From: Streptomyces sp. CGMCC 4.7035
Lineage (GTDB): Bacteria; Actinomycetota; Actinomycetes; Streptomycetales; Streptomycetaceae
Direction of reading: 5' to 3'
NCBI RefSeq assembly: GCF_031583065.1
Contig: NZ_CP134053.1
Coordinates: 620,001 to 684,000 of the forward strand
Length of the DNA: 64,000 nt
Part shown: one piece after another, positions 8,194-16,362 of the stretch
Numbering within the stretch: position 1 is the stretch's first letter
Layout: each line of letters begins with the position of its first letter
The notes under the pieces: model-generated
Seen by the model: the letters and a program-made list of their open reading frames with translations, nothing else
The model's database searches: none
Told to the model about the DNA's origin: nothing
Position numbers and translations under genes: made by a program

Positions 8194-8604
8194 TCAGTCG
8201 ATCAGGTCCGCCGCTGCCTTGGCCGCCGCCCGGCACCGGGGGGACAGCGCGCCCCTGCTGACCTCGGCGAGCGCGTGGAAGGAGGCGGCGAAGCGGTGGG
8301 CGAGCGGTGCGCGGGTGAGGGCCGGCGGGCGCAGTACCGGGTGGTGGAAGTCGAGGCCGTCGGCGGTGGACCGGACCAGGCCCGCCTGTTCGGCGGGGGA
8401 CAGGGCCTTCAGGGACAGGCCGGACGCCTCCAGTGCCTTGCGCAGGGTGCCGGCGGCCGTGGAGCGGCCGGCGGCGAGCACCGCCAGGGCCCGGCGCGCG
8501 GTGTCCGGGAGGTCGTCGATGCGCGCCGCCCAGGCGCGTTCGAGACGGCGGCCCAGGGAGGGCGGGTCGAGCAGCGGCTGCTCCCCCGTGCTGCGTGTGG
8601 TCCC
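8194..8604 (-). pseudogene. Remnant of a LuxR/LAL-type large regulator
   Basis: An open frame from 8604 to the stop at 8194 reads LLDPPSLGRRLERAWAARID, then LPDTARRALAVLAAG, then ALSPAEQAGLVRSTADGLDF and HHPVLRPPALTRAPLAHRFA. This order matches the segment after the ATPase core in LAL-family LuxR regulators (PLPLGRR..., ALxPAExAGLV, FRHPLxRSAVY). The Walker motifs that should precede it and the LuxR HTH that should follow are missing, and there is no good start codon with a ribosome site. It is therefore a decayed fragment of about 135 codons. The stretch 8605-8782 between it and the permease gene holds nothing further that can be supported. Confidence 0.6.
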
Positions 8605-8782
8605 TCAGGGCGCGGAGGTCGTCCAGGCGTCGCTCGCGGCACTCCTGAGGCGGCAGGGACTGGAGCCCGGCCCGGGAGAGGGCCCGAAGACCCGGCAGGT
8701 GCTGGAGGCGCCGGCCCGGGGGTTGGTCGGCCGTACGGCCGGTAGCCGGTCCGTCCTGCCGGGACGTCGTCGTGGCCCGGCG

Positions 8783-9793
8783 TCACCGGGGGGCGCTTCT
8801 GCGGAGGATCTGGTCGAGGCCGACCGCGACGACGACGAGGGTCCCGGTGGCGACGTCCTGGTAAAGGCTGTCGATACCCGCCTGGGTGAGGCCGGAGCGG
8901 AGCACGTTGACGATGAGGGTTCCGATGAGGGTGCCGACGACACTTCCCCGGCCACCGAAGAGGCTGGTTCCGCCGATGACGACGGCGGTGATGCTCTCCA
9001 GGTTCGCCGTCTGGTACGCGTTCGGGTCGGCGTTGGCGATGCGGCCGAGGGCCTGCCAGGCGGCGATGCCGTAGAGGAGTCCGGCGGCGATGTAGACCGA
9101 GAGGATCGTGCGCCGCACGTCGATGCCGGTCAGGCGGGCGGACTCGGGCGCGTTGCCGACGGCGTAGATGTGCCGGCCCCAGGCGGTCTTGGTGAGCACA
9201 TACCAGAAGAAGGCGTACAGAGCCACGAGCAGGAACGTCCCCCATGTGATGACGACACCGTCGAGGGAGACGCCCTCTCCCCAGAAGAGGAGCAGGCGCG
9301 AGGTCACCGGGTAGCTGCGGGAGTGGGAGTAGAGCCTGCTCACGGCGAAGACGACGGTCAGGGCCCCCAGGGTCACGATGAACGAGGGCAGGCTCAGCCG
9401 GGCCACGAGCAGTCCGTTCACCAGTCCGAGGAACGTGGCCACGACCAGGCCGAGCAGCAGGGCCGTCACGGGGCTGGCCCCGTCGAAGGCGAGCTTGGCC
9501 ATGACGACCGTGCCCAGGACCGCGATGGCGCCGTTCGCGAGGTCGATGCCCGCGGTGAGGATGATCAGCGACTGGCCCAGCGCCAGCGTGCCGATCACGA
9601 TGGACTGCTGGAGCACCAGCGAGAGGTTCTCGGGCGTCAGGAACGTCTCCGTGGTGATCGAGAAGACCACCACGGCGATGAGCAGAGCGGTGAGAGGGCC
9701 GACGGTCGGCGTGCGCAGGGCGTACCGGAGCGACTCCCGCAGCCGGGCGCGGCGGTCACCGTCGGCGGCGGGGCTGGTGACAGGTGATCTCAT
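8783..9793 (-). CDS. Ribose-type ABC sugar transporter permease
   Basis: 336 residues with about nine to ten membrane helices. It has the RbsC/BPD_transp_2 hallmarks LALGQSLIILTAGIDLANG near residues 72-90 and AVGNAPESARLTGIDV near 216-231, the cytoplasmic EAA-like loop that docks the ATPase, and ITAVVIGGTSLFGGRGSVVG near 270-290. It forms the membrane channel of a carbohydrate importer. It lies 39 bp downstream of the binding-protein gene on the same strand, while the ATPase gene is divergent. No sugar kinase or isomerase gene is adjacent, so the substrate is unknown. Confidence 0.93.
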   Translation of the reverse strand: MRSPVTSPAADGDRRARLRESLRYALRTPTVGPLTALLIAVVVFSITTETFLTPENLSLVLQQSIVIGTLALGQSLIILTAGIDLANGAIAVLGTVVMAKLAFDGASPVTALLLGLVVATFLGLVNGLLVARLSLPSFIVTLGALTVVFAVSRLYSHSRSYPVTSRLLLFWGEGVSLDGVVITWGTFLLVALYAFFWYVLTKTAWGRHIYAVGNAPESARLTGIDVRRTILSVYIAAGLLYGIAAWQALGRIANADPNAYQTANLESITAVVIGGTSLFGGRGSVVGTLIGTLIVNVLRSGLTQAGIDSLYQDVATGTLVVVAVGLDQILRRSAPR

Positions 9794-9832
9794 AGGCCGT
9801 CCTGATTCCTTCGACCGCTCGGCGTCGGTACG

Positions 9833-10864
9833 TCATCCCCAGCAATGCTTCAGTCCCCAGTCCGTGTTCTGGGACGCCAGTCCGTCCACCGGCTTGTCGG
9901 TGATGAGCACCGTGCCCGTGTCCGAGAATCCGTGCGGCTTCTTCCCGCTCCTGGCGTACTCGACGACCGCGTCGACGCCCCGCGTGGCCATCGTGACCGG
10001 GAACTGCATGACCGTGGCCGCGTACATGCCGGACTTGACGTCGCGAATGCCGTCGCATCCGCCGTCGATGGAACCGATGGTCACCTTGCGGGTGAGGCCA
10101 CGGGCCGCGATGGCCGCGGAGGCGCCGCCGGCCACCGGCTCGTTGATCGTGTAGACGGTGTTGATGTCGCTCGTGCGCTCCAGCAGGTTCTCCATTGCGG
10201 TCTGCGCCGGATTGCGTTCGCCATTGGTGTTCGCCTGCCCACGGATCGCCGGAGAGCCGTTCGTGATCCCGAAGCCCTTGAGGAATCCGTCGTGGCGCTG
10301 CTCGCTGACGGTGGAGTCGTCCGTGCCGTCGAGCATGATCACTTTGGGTGGTCGGCCGGCGAGAGCCGCCCTGAGGTAGGCACCCTGGAGGCGTCCCGCC
10401 TGGACGTTGTCCGTCGCGTAGGTAGCGTCGGTCGCGCTCGGCGGCTGGGTCGTGGAGTCCAGTGCGATCACCAGGATGCCCTGCCGACGGGCCTCCGCGA
10501 TGGTGCTCAGTACCCCCGTGCCGTTCGACGGGGTGATGAGGATGCCTTTCACGCGGCGGGAAATGAGGCTCTCCATCGCGGCCACCTGGCCCTCGTTGTC
10601 ACCGTCGAACCGGCCGGAGAGGGCGATGAGCTTGGCGCCGTTCTTCTTCGCCACCGCCGCGGCGGCCTTGCTCATGGTCACGAAGTACGGATTGGTCTCG
10701 GTCTTGGTCACCAGGCCGATCGTGAGCTCATGGCCCCCCTCGCCCGTACTGTTCCGCCCCTCGCCGCAGGCGGCGGCGCCGAGCAGGAGCGTGCCGGCCA
10801 TGAGGAGTGCCGCCCGCCGCCGACGCTGTGGGGTGCGGTCGCGGGCCGTGCGGTCGTGTGTCAT
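9833..10864 (-). CDS. Sugar ABC transporter substrate-binding lipoprotein
   Basis: 343 residues from the ATG at 10864, which has GGAGG nearby; the longer upstream frame has no ribosome site. A basic N-terminus, a hydrophobic core and LLLGAAACGEG at about residues 22-32 suggest a lipoprotein anchored at the Cys. The mature protein is a periplasmic-binding-protein-like domain of the RbsB/FrcB type: LTIGLVTKTETNPYFVTMSK, then VKGILITPSNGTGV, ILVIALDSTT and VTIGSIDGGCDGI. It captures a sugar outside the cell and hands it to the permease encoded immediately downstream. The ligand is not deducible. Confidence 0.93.
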   Translation of the reverse strand: MTHDRTARDRTPQRRRRAALLMAGTLLLGAAACGEGRNSTGEGGHELTIGLVTKTETNPYFVTMSKAAAAVAKKNGAKLIALSGRFDGDNEGQVAAMESLISRRVKGILITPSNGTGVLSTIAEARRQGILVIALDSTTQPPSATDATYATDNVQAGRLQGAYLRAALAGRPPKVIMLDGTDDSTVSEQRHDGFLKGFGITNGSPAIRGQANTNGERNPAQTAMENLLERTSDINTVYTINEPVAGGASAAIAARGLTRKVTIGSIDGGCDGIRDVKSGMYAATVMQFPVTMATRGVDAVVEYARSGKKPHGFSDTGTVLITDKPVDGLASQNTDWGLKHCWG

Positions 10865-10923
10865 GGTCACGCCCTCCTCCGGCCGGTCCAACGTCACACG
10901 AGCCTCTGTGCCTACATCATGTG

Positions 10924-10937
10924 CCGAGATTATTCGG
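10924..10937. promoter_or_regulatory. Dyad in the divergent importer promoter
   Basis: CCGAGATTATTCGG, with 4-bp CCGA/TCGG arms in an AT-rich patch, lies between the binding-protein gene (start 10864, minus) and the ATPase gene (start 11038, plus). A position between divergent transporter genes fits a sugar-responsive repressor site, but no regulator gene is nearby and the arms are short. Confidence 0.25.
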
Positions 10938-11037
10938 AAATGTTCTGTAAGCGCGGTTTGACCTACTGTTGAGTCGGTTGGGTTTCCGCCGAGGCCCTGC
11001 GGCGGCACCGCCGCCGTGCGGAGAAGACGAGGTTCGC

Positions 11038-11799
11038 GTGACCGGTCCGCCCCTGCTGGCGCTGCGCGGCATCTCCAAGCGGTTCGGCGCCGTCCAGGCC
11101 CTCAAGGACGTCGAGCTGGAGGTCCACAGGGGTGAGGTCGTCGCCCTTCTGGGGGACAACGGCGCGGGCAAGTCCACCCTCATCAGGGTCATCGCGGGGG
11201 TCGACCCGGCCGACAAGGGGGTCATCGAGTGGGAGGGCCGGGCCGTACAGATCAGGACTCCCCAGGCCGCCCAGCACCTGGGGATCGCGACGGTCTACCA
11301 GAACCTGGCGCTGTGCGACGGTCTGGATGTCGCCGAGAACCTCTTCCTCGGCCGGGAGCGGAGGTTCCCCGGCACCCTGGGCCGTCTCTTCCGGTTGATG
11401 GACAAGGGAAGCATGCGCCGGGAGGCACGCCGTCAGCTCGACGGCCTGGGCATCCGCGTCCCCGACGTGCGGGCCCCCGTCGCCTCGCTGTCGGCGGGCC
11501 AGCGGCAGACGGTCGCGATCTCCCGCGCGCTCCTGGGCGCACCGAAGGTCGTCCTCCTGGACGAGCCCACCGCGGCACTCGGCCTCCAGCAGGCGGGCCA
11601 TGTCCTCGACCTGGTCGACGAGCTCCGTGAGCACGGGGTCGGGGTGATCCTCATCAGCCACAACATGGGAGACGTCAAGGCCGTCGCGGACCGGGCGGCG
11701 GTGCTGCGGCTCGGCGCCAACAACGGCCTCTTCCATGTGCCCACCACGCCGCAGGACCGGATCATCTCCTCGATCATCGGTGCCGAGAGCAACCCCTGA
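11038..11799 (+). CDS. Sugar ABC transporter ATPase, single nucleotide-binding domain
   Basis: 253 residues from GTG 11038 (GAGG upstream). Walker A GDNGAGKST at about 38-46, Q-loop TVYQNLALCDGLDVAENLFL near 86-105, signature LSAGQRQ near 151, Walker B VVLLDEPTAAL near 172, and the switch His in ILISHNMGD. It has one ABC domain, whereas the RbsA/XylG proteins that normally pair with this kind of permease have two; this is the FrcA-like single-domain type that must act as a homodimer. It is transcribed away from its permease and binding protein, which is unusual. Confidence 0.93.
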   Translation: MTGPPLLALRGISKRFGAVQALKDVELEVHRGEVVALLGDNGAGKSTLIRVIAGVDPADKGVIEWEGRAVQIRTPQAAQHLGIATVYQNLALCDGLDVAENLFLGRERRFPGTLGRLFRLMDKGSMRREARRQLDGLGIRVPDVRAPVASLSAGQRQTVAISRALLGAPKVVLLDEPTAALGLQQAGHVLDLVDELREHGVGVILISHNMGDVKAVADRAAVLRLGANNGLFHVPTTPQDRIISSIIGAESNP

Positions 11800-11839
11800 C
11801 CGGCGCCGGACCGCCCGCGACGCGGGCGAGGGAAAAAGC

Positions 11840-11875
11840 AGGAGCCCCTTGCGCCGGATGGCGCGTGGGGCTCCT
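11840..11875. terminator. Two-tier terminator between the ATPase and cold-shock genes
   Basis: AGGAGCCCC at 11840-11848 pairs with GGGGCTCCT at 11867-11875, and inside it GCGCC/GGCGC closes a GGAT tetraloop. It is perfectly complementary apart from short flanks and lies between two convergent genes, so it can end transcripts from both sides. Confidence 0.85.
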
Positions 11876-11928
11876 TGGGTACTGCTATCCGTTCCGGATC
11901 AAAGCATCGGGCTCGTGGAGCCGAAGGC

Positions 11929-12132
11929 TTAGAGCGGGGTGACGTTCTCCGCCTGCGGACCCTTCGGGCCCTGGGTCACGTCGAAGGAAACCGACTGGTT
12001 CTCCTCGAGCGAACGGAAGCCGTTCGCGTTGATCGCGGAGTAGTGGACGAAGACGTCGGGGCCGCCGCCTTCCTGGGCGATGAAGCCAAAGCCCTTTTCG
12101 GCGTTGAACCACTTCACGGTTCCGGTAGCCAT
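11929..12132 (-). CDS. Cold-shock domain protein (CspA/ScoF family)
   Basis: 67 residues, a single cold-shock OB-fold. RNP-1 is KGFGFI with [20 protein letters not shown] at about residues 7-26, and RNP-2 is DVFVHYSAI. It binds single-stranded RNA or DNA and acts as an RNA chaperone. ATG at 12132 follows a very strong AAGGAGGG. The gene ends in a TAA, rare in this genome but typical of highly expressed genes, and has a long leader of about 150 bases containing a hairpin. Confidence 0.96.
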   Translation of the reverse strand: MATGTVKWFNAEKGFGFIAQEGGGPDVFVHYSAINANGFRSLEENQSVSFDVTQGPKGPQAENVTPL

Positions 12133-12224
12133 AAGCCCTCCTTGGGCCCAAAGGGTTGCCCTGCTCCAGAACCTGCAAGTGTGAAAACTAAGCGCCGCAC
12201 AACTGCATGTCTCTGAAAACGACG

Positions 12225-12255
12225 AGAGCCCGCGGTCACATGCTCCGCAGGCTCT
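12225..12255 (-). promoter_or_regulatory. Leader hairpin in the cold-shock mRNA
   Basis: On the transcript, AGAGCCTGCGG pairs with CCGCGGGCTCT around a 9-base loop (one mismatch), followed by CGTCGTTTTC, a short U-rich tract. It lies about 95 bases upstream of the start codon, in the 5' leader. The shape suits an attenuator or a temperature-sensitive leader fold; function is inferred only. Confidence 0.4.
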
Positions 12256-12290
12256 GCACTGCAAGGGAAACCAAACTGCAACTTGCGGCG

Positions 12291-12318
12291 AGCCTAGCAC
12301 GCGGGCAGCCGGAAGCAA
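12291..12318 (-). promoter_or_regulatory. Putative promoter of the cold-shock gene
   Basis: Reading the minus strand, TTGCTT (12313-12318) and TAGGCT (12291-12296) are separated by 16 bases, a fair match to Streptomyces vegetative -35/-10 boxes. It would give a leader of roughly 150 bases. Confidence 0.4.
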
Positions 12319-12477
12319 TAGAGGTCAAGATCACGTCACCCGAATGTTTTAACGCTCCGTGAGCTGGGTTGACGTCGGTGTGTCACATCGTAGTCGCAGG
12401 GGTTGACACAAGTGGTCCGAGAGGTTTCCAAACCACTTGCGGACCCTGGGGCCAGCACGGTACAGCACGGGGTCTAG

Positions 12478-13335
<858 letters not shown>

Positions 13336-13407
13336 GGGAGTTGCGCCGGGGCCCGGGGCCCGGGAGGCGCCGGGCACTACCCTGCTGGGAAGTCTTACGG
13401 GGGAGGG

Positions 13408-15210
13408 GTGGACGTCATGCAGCCGCTCGAGGCGGGTGAATCCACCGTCGTGGGGCCCTACCGGCTGCTCGGCCGGCTGGGCTCCGGCGGGATGGGTCGC
13501 GTCTATCTGGGGCGCAGCGCGGGCGGCCGCACGGTCGCGGTCAAGGTCGTGCACCCGCACTTCGCGCTGGACGAGGAGTTCCGTGCCCGCTTCCGCCGCG
13601 AGGTGGAGGCCGCGCGGCGGGTCGGCGGCGCCTGGACCGCGCCGGTCCTGGACGCGGACCCGGAGGCCTCGGTGCCGTGGGTCGCGACCGGGTACGCGGC
13701 GGGTCCCTCCCTGGCCGCGGCGGTGACGGACGGCGGCCCGCTCCCGCCGCATTCCGTACGGGCCCTGGGCGCGGGCCTCGCGGAGGCGCTCACGGCGGTG
13801 CACGGCCTGGGCCTGGTCCACCGGGACGTCAAGCCGTCGAACGTCCTGCTGACCCTCGACGGCCCGCTCCTCATCGACTTCGGCATCGCGCGCGCCACCG
13901 ACGGCACGGCGTCGCTGACCTCCACCGGCGTCTCCGTCGGCTCGCCCGGCTATATGTCCCCCGAGCAGATCCTCGGCAACGGCGTCACGGGCGCGGCGGA
14001 CGTCTTCTCGCTCGGCGCCGTACTGGCGTACGCGGCGACCGGACGCTCCCCCTTTCCCGGCGACTCGTCCGCGGCGCTGTTGTACAAAGTCGTCCACGAG
14101 GAACCGGAACTCGGCTCGCTGGAGGGCCAGGTGCGGGAGCTGGTGGCCGCGTGCCTCGCCAAGGACCCGGCCGCGCGGCCCGCTCCGGCGGAGGTGGCCC
14201 GGCGGCTGGCCCCGCAGGGCGCGGCCCGCCTGGTGACGGGCGGCTGGCTGCCGGGCCCGTTGGTGGAACAGGTCAGCCGGAGCGCCGTACACCTGCTGAA
14301 CCTGGAGGCGGGGACGGGGGCGGGCGCGGGGGACGCGGCGCCGTCGGGGCCGGTGGGATTCAGCAGCGCCTCGGTGGGGGAGCGGCCGGCGGCGCCGCCC
14401 GGGGACGGGGGGCGAGCGGCTTCGGGCGACGTGCCGTCGGCCGAGGGGGCGCCTGAAGCGGCGTCGGCTTCCGGGCGGTTCGACCCGCCTCCCGGCGGGG
14501 TCTTCGGCCCGCCGCCCGACATGGACGCCGTGGCGACGCCTCCCGCTCGGGTGCCCACGGCGCGGCCGCAGGACGCCGTACCCGCCGCCGACGGCGGGCC
14601 GGGCAAGCTCTCCGTGAGTCTCGCCGCGACCTCCGTGCCGGGCGCGGACGGCCGTGGCCGGCGCGTGAGCTGCACCGTCGCACTGGCCGTCGCGGGGGCG
14701 CTGGCCGCGGTGACGGTCGGCTCAGCGTTCGTGTTCGACCTGTTCGACAAGGGCGGTTCGGGCAAGGACACCGCAGCCGGGAGTGCCTACTCCCCGGCGC
14801 CCGCGGACGGTTCGGCGCCCGGGGACGGATCGGCCGATCAGGGCACCGAGAAGTCCGGCGGCGTCCCCGCCGCCTACCTCGGCACCTGGGAGGGCGACGC
14901 CCTCGCGCTCAGCGGCACGCTGCCGGCGGGCACGTTCCGCGTCACCGTCCGGCAGGCGGGGGTCGGCGAGCAGATCGGCACCTTCCGGTCCATCGACCAG
15001 CTCGGCGGCATCTGCGACGACGTCCTGATCCTGAAGCGTGCCTCGGCCGAGCGGCTCGTCGCCACGAGCGTGGCCAAGAAGTCCAACCCGTCGACGTGTA
15101 CGACCGGGAGGCACGAGGTCCGGCTGATCCCCGTCGGCGCCGACCTCAAGTACGAGACGGACAACCCGGACGCGGGCAACCCGACGTCGCGGATGGCGAA
15201 GGTCGGTTGA
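13408..15210 (+). CDS. Membrane Ser/Thr protein kinase (PknB-like)
   Basis: 600 residues. Kinase domain at about residues 18-275: glycine loop LGSGGMGRVYLG (25-36), catalytic loop HRDVKPSNVLL (His138, Asp140), DFGIARATDG (Asp157) and SPGYMSPEQI. A Pro/Ala-rich linker of about 140 residues leads to one membrane helix near 422-445 (CTVALAVAGALAAVTVGSAF), then an extracellular domain of about 140 residues (YLGTWEGDALALSGTLPAGT) with two cysteines (GGICDD and PSTCTT) that could pair. There are no PASTA repeats; the outer domain is the lipocalin-like type seen in other Streptomyces kinases and probably senses an external ligand. An ATG at 13417 is an alternative start. Confidence 0.94.
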   Translation: MDVMQPLEAGESTVVGPYRLLGRLGSGGMGRVYLGRSAGGRTVAVKVVHPHFALDEEFRARFRREVEAARRVGGAWTAPVLDADPEASVPWVATGYAAGPSLAAAVTDGGPLPPHSVRALGAGLAEALTAVHGLGLVHRDVKPSNVLLTLDGPLLIDFGIARATDGTASLTSTGVSVGSPGYMSPEQILGNGVTGAADVFSLGAVLAYAATGRSPFPGDSSAALLYKVVHEEPELGSLEGQVRELVAACLAKDPAARPAPAEVARRLAPQGAARLVTGGWLPGPLVEQVSRSAVHLLNLEAGTGAGAGDAAPSGPVGFSSASVGERPAAPPGDGGRAASGDVPSAEGAPEAASASGRFDPPPGGVFGPPPDMDAVATPPARVPTARPQDAVPAADGGPGKLSVSLAATSVPGADGRGRRVSCTVALAVAGALAAVTVGSAFVFDLFDKGGSGKDTAAGSAYSPAPADGSAPGDGSADQGTEKSGGVPAAYLGTWEGDALALSGTLPAGTFRVTVRQAGVGEQIGTFRSIDQLGGICDDVLILKRASAERLVATSVAKKSNPSTCTTGRHEVRLIPVGADLKYETDNPDAGNPTSRMAKVG

Positions 15211-15253
15211 CGCCCTCCCCGCCCCTCGGGCTGGAGATTGGGTGGCGCGAAGC

Positions 15254-15356
15254 GGGGGACGTCCGCTCCGTGTCGGGGGACGTTCGCTCCGTGTCGGGGG
15301 ACGCTCGCCCCGTGTCGGAGGACGCTGCTCCGCGCCGGGGGACGCTCGCCCGCGCC
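15254..15356. repeat. 21-bp tandem repeats downstream of the kinase gene
   Basis: Five near-copies of GGGGGACGCTCGCCCCGTGTC, three of 21 bp and two of 20 bp, decaying toward the right. The array lies in the 258-bp gap between the kinase stop and the stop of the next, convergent gene. Both strands are open across it, but none of the frames has a convincing start or domain, so it is treated as non-coding. Confidence 0.8.
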
Positions 15357-15468
15357 GGGGGCGCCCGATGCCCCGGCGACCGGCGCGGCGGCCCCGAGGA
15401 GTGTCACCGCCGGGCAGGCGGAGCACCGGTCACTCGCGCTCGCCGACTCCGCCCTTCCCTTCCCCGGG

Positions 15469-16362
15469 TCAGCCGGGTGCGCTCAGGCTCCTGCTGAAGT
15501 CCCCTCGCTCCACCCGGGCCGTCAGCGTGTCCCCCTCACCGCCGAGCAGGGAACCGTAGCCGGTCGCCGCCCAGACGCTTCGGTCCCTCGGGAGCTCGAA
15601 GTAGGGGACGGGGCGGCCGTCCGCCGTCGTGTCGGTGAGCACCTCGGGGGCGCGGCGGGTGCCGAGCGCGGTCGTGCACCGGGGGCAGGTCGCCACGTCC
15701 AGGTGGTCGCGGCGGCCCAGGGGGCGCCAGCGGGTGCGGCGGTCGGCGCGGCCGTGGAGCGGGTTGAAGAAGCAGAGGGGGAGGGCGGCCGGGGAGTCCG
15801 TCAGGGCGTCGCGCCCCTCCGCCGCCAGCGCGAGCGCGCCCGCCAGATCGGGCAGGCCGCGGGCCGCGTCGAGAACCGTGCCCGCGGCCGCGTAGGCGTC
15901 GAGTGCCCGCCGCAGCCCGGGTGTCGCGTCCGCGTCCGCCGCCTGCGCGGCCTCGCCCAGCGCCACCACCTCCGCCTCCGCCCGCCGCCGCAGACCGTCC
16001 TCGTCCGCGGCCCGCGCCGCCGCGAACACCGCTCGCGGATGGGTGAACCCGGACACCGGGCCGGTCGCACGGCGGCCGCGTACGAGGAACAGCGCGCCGA
16101 GGGCCGGCACGGCCAGGCCCGCCACGGCGACGGCCGACGACAGCCACCCACCCGCGCCGCCGGAGGGGGACTTCCCGGCTGCCACGCCCGCGTCCGCCCT
16201 TTCCTCCCTTTGATTCCTTTCGTCAGGGAAGCCGACCGCGGTCACGGCGTCCCCGGCCCTCCCGCCCGAGGGCGCCGCCGTGGCGGTCGGCGCCAGGGAG
16301 AGCAGGACGGTGCCGACCCCCAGGACGAGGGCTGCGGCCCGGCGGCGGCGATCACTGGACAC
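15469..16362 (-). CDS. Membrane-anchored protein with NPLHG/CxxC motif, paralogue A
   Basis: 297 residues. Signal peptide (AAALVLGVGTVLLSLAPTATA), a flexible segment, one membrane helix near 75-95 (SSAVAVAGLAVPALGALFLV), then a cytoplasmic helical domain rich in Ala/Asp/Glu. At about residues 195-232 it has CFFNPLHG followed by CPRC, a possible zinc or metal ribbon, then a short tail (PYFELPRDRSVWAATGYG). The helices before the motif align with the next gene upstream (DLAGALALAAEGRDAL against DLVAVAVLARAGRAAL), so the two are paralogues. I relate the motif to the CFFNPLHGP segments in actinobacterial TPM-type membrane proteins, but no TPM domain is seen. Function unknown. Confidence 0.8.
   Translation of the reverse strand: MSSDRRRRAAALVLGVGTVLLSLAPTATAAPSGGRAGDAVTAVGFPDERNQREERADAGVAAGKSPSGGAGGWLSSAVAVAGLAVPALGALFLVRGRRATGPVSGFTHPRAVFAAARAADEDGLRRRAEAEVVALGEAAQAADADATPGLRRALDAYAAAGTVLDAARGLPDLAGALALAAEGRDALTDSPAALPLCFFNPLHGRADRRTRWRPLGRRDHLDVATCPRCTTALGTRRAPEVLTDTTADGRPVPYFELPRDRSVWAATGYGSLLGGEGDTLTARVERGDFSRSLSAPG

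Noticed and set aside
8605..8782. Additional coding exon of the LAL fossil (LQHLPGLRALSRAGLQSLPP)
   Set aside because: Protein-like reading in another frame, but no recognisable domain and no start; not enough to support a call.
14874..15407. Minus-strand ORF with RHGASVP repeats
   Set aside because: The repeats come from the 21-bp DNA array and the rest is antisense to the kinase gene; no ribosome site.
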